This document shows, piece by piece, positions 56,136-64,000 of a DNA stretch of 64,000 bases (positions are counted from its first letter, which is position 1; each line of letters starts with the position of its first letter). The stretch comes from Setoptus koraiensis (lineage: Eukaryota > Arthropoda). A model generated the notes under the pieces. The model worked only from the letters and a program-made list of their open reading frames with translations. It did not search any database and was not told the origin of the DNA. The position numbers and the translations under genes were made by a program. The DNA is taken from the NCBI GenBank assembly GCA_048013815.1, contig CM106586.1, forward strand, positions 18,104,001 through 18,168,000, in the 5' to 3' direction.

Positions 56136-56544
56136 GGATAACAATTGGTCGAGATTGCTGGCTCTCTCTCTCTATTATTACCTGTGTGTCTGATAGTATC
56201 AACAGTTGCTGCTGTTAACCTATCGATTGTGTGTGCTAGCTGACAGCGGCTGGTTAGTAATGTGTCGAGACAGCTTGCACCACAAGCTGCACTGACACTT
56301 GACTGGCTGTTGCTGTTGCTGTTGCTGCTGCTGATGCACCATTGAATTGGTGCGTTGCATCATCATCGTTATTGTGGTGCGTTGCATCATCATCGTCATT
56401 GTGGTGCATGGTGAGGATTGTTGAAGCGACGATTGTTGTAAGTTGCTATTTTTAGTCATTTATAATGTTGGCATTATTGCCTAACAAGCAGCGCATTGGC
56501 TCCTCTTGTTGTTGTGGCTGCCACTCGGTGCCTATGAACTGCTC

Positions 56545-56662
56545 ATGCAACAACGGCAACAACAACAACAGCAACAACGACAACAGCAACAACCATAACA
56601 GCAACGACGACAACAGCAACAACCATAACAGCAACAACCACAACAGCAACAACGACAACAAT
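56545..56662. repeat. CAA/CAG/CGA trinucleotide array
   Basis: About 115 bases of CAA, CAG, CGA and CAT triplets with an irregular 18- to 24-base super-repeat containing CAACAACCATAACAG. It reads as poly-Asn/Ser or poly-Val depending on the strand and frame. Confidence 0.85.
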
Positions 56663-57213
56663 GAACACACCAACGAGGCCGATAATATGGCAAATTGTTC
56701 GTCTCAATGAACGATTATCATTATTACATAATGTTGCCGCTTCATTATGCTGCCTCGATAAGCTGGCTCGCAGTGCCGATATGACGACGAGTAACAATAT
56801 GCATAATCAATATCAATGGCCAACATGGCTGCCAACAGAGACGGGCCCATCTGCATAGACAGTCGTCGTTGACTTTTTGCTTGTTGGTCTTCGCACAACA
56901 CACAACACATTACATTATATATTATTATACATTATGCACCATGTATTATGCAACATGTATGATATTTTGCATAATAGTGGCGCTATGTAACATAATACAT
57001 AACAAGAAGACATATTTTGGGCACACAATTTTGTTGGCGCATCGCTAACAACAAAACTCACCATTATGGCTATATTAATATATACACTCACAATTGTCAG
57101 TGTGTAAGGCGGCCATAATATATGCTAAATAAGGCCAAGCACACATAATTGAATATCGGCATCATCATCATTGTTGCCGCTGCTGCTGCTGCCATCATCA
57201 TTATAATGGCCAC

Positions 57214-57294
57214 AATCGTCATAATCGCCATAATCGCCATAATCGTCATAATCGTCGTGATCGTCATGATCGTCATGATCGTCATGATGGTCGT
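57214..57294. repeat. 9-bp tandem repeat, 9 copies
   Basis: Nine exact-register units of AATCGTCAT, AATCGCCAT and GATCGTCAT. Non-coding, although all frames stay open because the unit is a multiple of three. Confidence 0.93.
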
Positions 57295-58112
57295 CGGTGT
57301 CGGCGTACTCGAGCGCCGGTTGCGCAACAACCGAGTACAATGACGTTGCTTGCTGTTGCCCTATGCCAGAGTGTGACCTAAATCAGTAAAGTATCGATTG
57401 GCCAATTCTGTTCGCCAGTCGTTGTTGTTACATGTTATAGGTCTCGGCCAGCTACGCTTCGCTTGCGACTCTCCAACTTACCTGTGCCACTTGCCACACT
57501 CACCTGTGCCACAGTCACAAGCGAGGGCACAGATGAGCTTGCCAACAACAGTGTGGAGCCAGCACACACACAATTAGAGATAAGCTGCTCTTCTTTGTGT
57601 TGAACGGGGCCATTCACAAGCTCACCTGTGCAGCGGCCTGTGGGAGCAGTGGTCGCCGAAATAGGAGGAGGAGGCGGACGCTAATGATGACTAATGATGC
57701 TCCCCGATATCGCTCTATAGATTGTTGCTATTGCAACCGAGTGTGTGTGTGTACTCACCTGGCGAGATGACTGTATTTTTTGTTGTTGTGGTGGTGGTTG
57801 GCCAAGGAATTAGCCGTACACACATAATTGAAACGCTAATCCCGAGCAGGCGGTTGGCGTATTACGTAACAGGACGCCGGCTCGCTACTGTTGCCGAAGC
57901 GGCAGCGACAACCACAGGCTCATTTGCATTTGTTGTTGTCGACACACACACACACACACAATACGCTTATATGCCAAGTATATATAATAAGCCAGATAAG
58001 TAGTAGCAGTGTACGCGCGTGCTGCTTACTGTGGCCGCTATACGGCCGCGATTATATAATAGCGTAATGGTGATCGATCACCATTGGCCGCTGCCATGGT
58101 TTTGTTGATTTT

Positions 58113-58145
<33 letters not shown>

Positions 58146-58436
58146 TTGAAGTTGTTGCCATTTGAGTGAGACGATGTGAGCCAGCGATAGAATGATCATT
58201 GATCATCATTATTTGGTTAATTTCACCTCAGCCGATGATTAATTGACTCACCCACTTGTTAAGAGCGCACACTGACAACAGGTAATACAGGTTCACGCTG
58301 GCCTGGCCGCCGGTTACCTGTGCGATGCAGGCGGCCCACAGGTGACTGGTGGACAGACAAATAATGTAAGTGTTGTTCATTGTTCACCGTGGGCTCTCAC
58401 GGGCAACTCTCACTGGGCCGCCAAATGCCAATTGTG

Positions 58437-58470
58437 TAATGGAGAGTCGGCTTGGCTTGGCTCTCCATTA
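58437..58470. repeat. Hairpin with 10-bp perfect stem
   Basis: TAATGGAGAG and its complement CTCTCCATTA flank a 14-base loop that itself contains a GCTTG duplication. Confidence 0.85.
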
Positions 58471-58896
58471 TCGATTATTATGTTTTTGGCAAAACGATCA
58501 CCATTGGCCAACGTTGGCCAATACTGGCCGGCCGCGTACAATTGCAAATCGTTGTATGCAAATGGCAATCGCCTGGCCAATGCATTCCGGTCAATCAATC
58601 GGCGTCCATTTAAATTGATTGATTTTGCTGGCTGGCGGATCGCCGGCGCTCGAGCCGCTTGTGCCGCTGGTGAGCCGGCAAATATGCTAAATATGGCCAG
58701 ATATGTGCAAATATGCCAATTTCTGGCCAGTATGCCGCCGCAGCCGCCGCCAGCAGCAGCCACGATGGCTGGCGAAACCAAAAACGTTCGGGCTCGCTCA
58801 TTAGCGATGGCCATTGCGAGCGTGGGAACAGAGCGCCACGTTTGCATTATTGTGCTGTACTGATCATCACCAGCGTACCAATACCACAAACGGCCA

Positions 58897-58985
58897 GCCG
58901 TTTGAACAAACTCGGATATTGTAGCCAGCCCTTCAGTGGCTCGAGTGGCCGGCAGCGCCGGTTGAACGAACTCGGATATTGTAAC
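58897..58985. repeat. 28-bp direct repeat, 61-bp period
   Basis: A segment containing GAACTCGGATATTGTA is present at about 58,897-58,924 and again at about 58,958-58,985 with four mismatches. Confidence 0.85.
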
Positions 58986-61900
58986 CATGACAATCGGCGA
59001 ACGCACGCGCCCACGGGACAGGTAGCGCAGGTCACAGCAGCAGCAGCGGCGGCGGTCAGATGGGGCCTGGTTGCGCATTTACACGGTTACACATGTATCA
59101 ATATGAGTGAGCTGGCTAAATCGCGCCAGAGTGCGCTAATGACACCGTCATGTTGACAATTTTGAGATGGCGTGACACCCATTTCTGCGAGCGTCGCCGG
59201 CCAGATTGGTGCCTGTCAAGAATTGCGACAATCTGGGTCTAATTGAGTGTGACAAGCACACTCGCTCACATAAAGCGGCCATAAATTGAATTGCTACAAT
59301 TCAATTACGTCACCATGGGCATCACATGAGCCACATGAGCCATATTAGCCACATTAGACATACTGGCCACAACCACAACGACCATTCACGGCCATGATGC
59401 AATATGTGTGACATGACGCCCTAACTAGATGAAGTTGGACAGTGTCACAACAGAGCGAGACGGGCAGCAGCACAGGTGAGGACAGGGCGACAAGCGTGAG
59501 AATGGGACACCACGCGCTCGCTTCGGATCGGCTGCTTGTGGTTGCTTGTGGTGGTTGCTTGTGGTGGGTGTTTGTTGTTGGTGCCGGTTGAGCTGAATCG
59601 CAACAGTGACATGTGAGCATAAGTACAGGTGAGCTTTGCATGAGAATGAGCCGGCAGCCAAATCAATTGAGGTTGTCGGCCGCATCCACACACGTGCTTG
59701 CAGGCTTGACACAATTGAGGATTGACGCACTTGACGTGATGCGAACAGTGGTTTTTTGCTCTAGTTGCAACTAGTTGCCATCGCATGACATCATTCTGTC
59801 AAAATGATGATGATGACACATGCCATTTCATTTTTTTCCTCGTGTTGTTATTATCATGTTATCTTGTTTGTGCGGCGCATATTACCATGATGCCACAAAA
59901 AAGCGAGCGTCGATGCGATTGCGCCAGCAACCGGCCCGAAATGGACACACAAACAAATTAGATTAGTTTCGCCAAAGTGAACATGGTCAACACTCACGTA
60001 ATTGTCACTGTGTCTCGGCCCATTCATCAACAACAGTAGCAGCAACAACAACAACAGCGACAACAACGACAACCATCTAGGAGTGTTCCTGTGAGAGGTG
60101 ACAATTGATACACATCGTATGAGTGTGTGACAACAGGCACACACAATAAAGTGTCAATTACTACTTGCTCTCTCCATCACTCTCCATAATGCAATTTGAC
60201 AATGATGATGATGATACTTTGTCAACTATCTCACCGTCGGCCACATAAGCTATTGCCTGCCTCAACACACTGGCCACTTGAACTGGCCACTTGAACTGTG
60301 CGCTGGCTACCAGAGCCACTGGCTGGCTGAGCAGCGCCCCATCAAGGTACCAATGACCTACCCTTGGGGTAGCAATCAGCGAGTCACAAGGTGACTCAAT
60401 CAACAACCAACAAGGCCGCTCATGCATTCGAGCGGTCGGCGTTAGTCGGCCAGGTGAAGTCAAGTAGGCGATCAGCAAGAGACAATACAATGCCAGTGTG
60501 TGTGTGTGTGTGTGTCTCGATAAACGTGTGTATAAAAGAGTGGTGTTACTAGACTAATTACTGGCCCATTAGCCATGTGAGATGTGAGAATGGCTGCCGC
60601 TGCCGTTTCGGATTATACTCTCCATAGTGGCAATTGAACTGCAACAACAACTAGACAGCGGCGGTTGCAGTAGCGAGCAGTTGTAAATGCAAATCATTTG
60701 CCAGATGACAAGTTGACGGAGGTGATGGGAGTAATGTGTTGTTGCTGTTTGACATCTCAATTGTTGGTTGTCTCTCAATCATTTTGTCTCTCTCTCTCTC
60801 CCGCTCCCGCTCTCCGTCAGTCCATTGTTGCAAATGAGGTGGCCCTTTGTTTAAGTAGTGGTTGTTGTCGGCGGTGGTAGTGTTTTGCCGATGTTGAGGT
60901 GTAGCCGACATCAGTCAGTCAGTTCGTTATGACAACATTTCCAACAGCTAACTCATTGTGATGCCTGCACTAAACTAACCTACTAAAAACCAGCCAAACA
61001 ATGAAACATTTTGCTCCACGCTCCTACTCGTTACCTGCCCAACCTTCCAAACGGGAGAAACAGCTCGCCGGCTTGCTCAACAGCCACTGGCAAGGCTCGG
61101 TGGCTTGAGGCATGAAAGCACATGGCCGCTAGGTGCCTATAATCGTGATCTAGGTTCGTTTGATTCGAACAAGCAAACAAACATTACTACTGCTACTTAC
61201 ATCTGATTAGCGTCCAATATTGAGCCAACTCCAACAGCAACAATATTTGCCTACATATATAATTTAATTAATTCAATTCAGGATGGGCGCTTCCAAACAT
61301 AACAACAATCCTATATTGTTTGTTTGTTTGTTATACAATATGTTAGCAATTGCATGTATACAATAGCTGGAGTCTATCATTATGCATATAGGCAACTTGT
61401 ATAATCATCATCAAGCTGATAATCGAACAAGAATAGATTTATCGAGTTTGGGCGGCAACAATACAGGCGACTTAAATTTAAATAGTCACCAGACAACAAT
61501 GACTATGCCACTAAAGTCACTCTCTTTATCTCTTATCTGTCATGTAGTCAGCAACTAGATGTAGTAGTTTTCGACTTTTCGTTCAGTCCTGTCCGATTGT
61601 GTTGCAGTGTGTTTTGTTTAGTGTGAGTGTGTGTGTGTGTCTATTTGTGAGTAGAACACAACGCAACTCTAAATATTTGTCATCCTGTTTGAAAGTAATA
61701 ATAATAACAAATAATAAATAAATATTAATCATTAATAGTCACATTGATAATATCACATCACACAGGTAGTAGCAATGATAATGATGACTTTGCATATAAT
61801 TGACTGAGTGTGTGCAATACCAAAAAATGCTTGCTGTTGTTTCCTATGCTTGACATATTGAAGCTGTCTCACAATGGGACACTACAGACCACCGACTGAT

Positions 61901-63900
61901 TCGTATCTCCTTTTACTCGATGGTGGGCACACACAGATAAACTCGGTTCGATCAAATAGGATTGAGCCAACACCAATTATTCTGTAATCTCAATCATGCA
62001 CTGTTGAATGCAGCACCGGTCCTTTATTTGTTTGTTGTTGTTGCTGCCAGGAAATGGATAGCTCAATCGTATAGAGGTGACACACTCAATTAAACTGCTG
62101 GCAGATAGCGAGAGAGTTACCTTGATGACTTATAGGCTGACTTATTGCCGGTATGGGCCGTATGTTTGTTGTGTGGAACACAAAAAATCCTTGTTGTGTG
62201 AAATCCAGCGTGTATGTGAGAGGAGAGTATGTGAGAAAGACAAAAGCCCCCCCTGAAAACGCTAATTAAACTTGAGCCCTTAAAATTGTTGGCGCCGACC
62301 ACCAACTGGTCGGCAATTGCCATGCAGCCAATCAAGCGACACACAAAGACGAGTTTTGCAAGTTGTGTCCAGCTCGACATGTAGTGACATTCGTGTCTGT
62401 GTCGAGTGATAAATAGTGATAAATAATAATATTTCAGGTTATTATTTCCCACACAAACACACACACACACACGCATACGCTTGCACTCACACACTGTTTA
62501 CAACAAAGGAGAGACAATGAGTAACTTTTGTTGTGTGTATGTGATTATCCCGGATAATGATGTCATGATATCGCCAGTTACTGGATATTGGCAGAGCCCA
62601 TTTTTCTCGTGCTTGATCGGCCGGCGCTGCTGTTTCAATGGTCGTTGGCTTCATCGGTGTCTCTTGTGGCGCCTGTGTCAGTAGTAGTTGTATAATGGTC
62701 AATTTTTAATACCTAGATTCAATTGGTCTGAATAAATGTGTCCATTGTCGGTATAATCGGTATACGGCGGCCCCGTTCAGCTGATACGCAATTCGTTGGG
62801 CTAGCCGCGCGAGACGTGGCCCAGCACGCAGGCCAGCAGCATAGAGCGGCCAAATGTGTATACAATACAGTACAAATGCGAAGCGAGACACACACACACA
62901 CACACACACACACACGGCAGCGTGGATTTGGCCGGAGCAGTCGCTCAATTGTGCGCCGAAATGATCACCGAATTGCGGCCACAATTCGAACGACGGCCGT
63001 GCGCATGCTCAAGCAAATTATTTCTTGTGGGACACCCTGTACCAAGGCCGAGGCATGGCTGCGGTGCTGCTGCTGCAGTGTGGCTGTAGTATGTGGTTGT
63101 TGTTCGTATGCGCAAACAGGTAAGTTGATTATTGTGTGTGTGCGCAGAAGCATCGTCGTAATGAATCATGATCAAAAAATGAGCCAGCCAGCAGTGGCAT
63201 TGTTATTTACTATAAGCAATAAGTTGCGTTATAGTTTGCTGCTCACACTCGCACTTTAGTTCGATTTTCGGTGCCAGCTGGCGAGTCTCGTCTCCCATTG
63301 GTGAACACACAGCATAGCAACACACACACACACACACAAGTGGAATTGTCTCGCAGCACAGTGGTCGGCCATTTTATTGCTCCATTATAGTCACCATTTG
63401 ATCACAATTCGATCCGGTTAGATTAGATTCCACTCAATTCGATTCGATTCGATGCGAGCCCGCAGCCAGCGCGATCATTCCACGATCATCATTCCATGAG
63501 TAACTCGCTCAGAGGCGACAACACATCGAACGTTCACAGTTTTTAGATTATTTAGCTAGAGAGAATTAATTAATTAGAATTATTGTTAGCTCAGGCATTG
63601 CAGTATAGATTTGTATTTATTATTATCGCAACATCATCACAACGTCACAACGTAACCATCATCGCAGCACCATTTTAACTAGAAGAGCCCCAGTTATGGA
63701 TCGCATTCCATGAGACTACTCGCTGTTTCATCATACATTTATGCAGCCATCGAGTGCTTGTTGCGCCAACAACGCCAAACAAGAGAACACTCTCGAACCG
63801 ATTGACAACCAGCAACAGATTGATCGCCACAAACTGAACCAACTCAACCCACGGCCAACATTCACTGAACACACGCGCGTCGGACGACTCGACACACAAC

Positions 63901-64000
63901 ATGAACAGTCACACTATGACCTCAGAGTCGCACCAGCAGCATCATCATCCAAACTCACCTGTAGAACCACAATCAAAGACCACATCAAACAATGTGTCAC
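63901..64000 (+). CDS. Possible 5' end of a gene running off the window
   Basis: An AUG at 63,901 in good context (CACAACATG) opens a frame that is still open at the window's last base, giving 33 residues: MNSHTMTSESHQQHHHPN, then SPVEPQSKTTSNNVS. Ser/His/Gln/Asn/Thr-rich N-termini of this kind are common in arthropod transcription factors and signalling proteins. The large non-coding region to its left would fit a developmental regulator. No domain is visible, so neither the gene nor a function can be named. Confidence 0.45.
   Translation, partial: MNSHTMTSESHQQHHHPNSPVEPQSKTTSNNVS

Larger units (their letters stand above)
42780..63900. other. 21-kb non-coding region, microsatellite-rich
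   Basis: No gene can be supported. The many open frames are either trinucleotide-repeat artefacts (poly-Val, poly-Gln, poly-Asn, poly-Thr) or short GC-rich frames without splice context. The region is unusually dense in CA, GA, ATT and CAN microsatellites, 10-20 bp minisatellites, GGCCGGCC runs and CACCTG/CAGGTG words on both strands. The position, upstream of a putative start codon at 63,901, and the mixture of short motif clusters would suit a regulatory domain of a developmental gene. That is inference. Confidence 0.55.

Noticed and set aside
58410-59078. 222-codon minus-strand frame and overlapping plus-strand frames of 173 and 147 codons
   Set aside because: Several long frames overlap on both strands in GC-rich DNA. 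None shows domains, splice context or consistent codon use.
1-64000. Search for LTR elements, LINE reverse transcriptase, transposases or virus-like genes
   Set aside because: No reverse transcriptase, integrase, transposase or capsid-like motif was recognised in any reading frame examined.

Overview
The window is animal nuclear DNA, most likely from an arthropod. A small mite-like genome is possible, but that is a weak guess. Five protein genes lie in a compact block at about 16.6-42.4 kb. Long non-coding flanks, rich in microsatellites, minisatellites and short palindromes, lie on both sides. No rRNA, convincing tRNA, CRISPR array, intact transposon or retroelement was recognised.

Layout. 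(1) 1-16.5 kb: non-coding, GC-rich, studded with GGGCCC/GGGGCCCC and GGCCGG words and small tandem repeats. (2) 16,569-30,455 (+): a 17-exon gene, reconstructed here from splice signals and reading phase, for an F-BAR / coiled-coil / C1 / SH3 membrane-cytoskeleton adaptor of about 1,368 aa. It contains one 6.2-kb intron. (3) 31,191-32,708 (-): single-exon PAN3, the pseudokinase subunit of the PAN2-PAN3 poly(A) nuclease. (4) 33,273-35,015 (+): single-exon SIRT1-type sirtuin, divergent from PAN3. (5) 35,466-37,256 (-): single-exon coiled-coil protein of unknown family. (6) 38,714-42,432 (-): two-exon secreted protein with more than a hundred Ser-Tyr-Ser-Ala-Pro repeats, probably an eggshell, cuticle or silk-like structural protein. 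(7) 42.5-63.9 kb: about 21 kb of non-coding DNA full of repeats and CACCTG/CAGGTG words. It ends in what looks like the first codons of another gene running off the right edge at 63,901 (+).

The most interesting object is the PAN3-SIRT1 interval. The 564 bp between the two start codons form a diverged inverted repeat centred near 32,971, with perfect 16-bp inner arms and mirrored NRF-1-like half-sites. The symmetry extends into both genes: both proteins begin MSQSSDE, and 29 of 32 bases around the two start codons match. An inverted duplication of the SIRT1 promoter and first codons seems to have been placed in front of a PAN3 gene that lacks the family's usual N-terminal region. The result is a symmetrical bidirectional promoter driving a deadenylase subunit and an NAD-dependent deacetylase.

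Gene orientation: the F-BAR gene and PAN3 converge, PAN3 and SIRT1 diverge, SIRT1 and the coiled-coil gene converge, and the coiled-coil and repeat-protein genes are in tandem. Apart from the shared PAN3/SIRT1 promoter, nothing suggests the neighbours work in one pathway.
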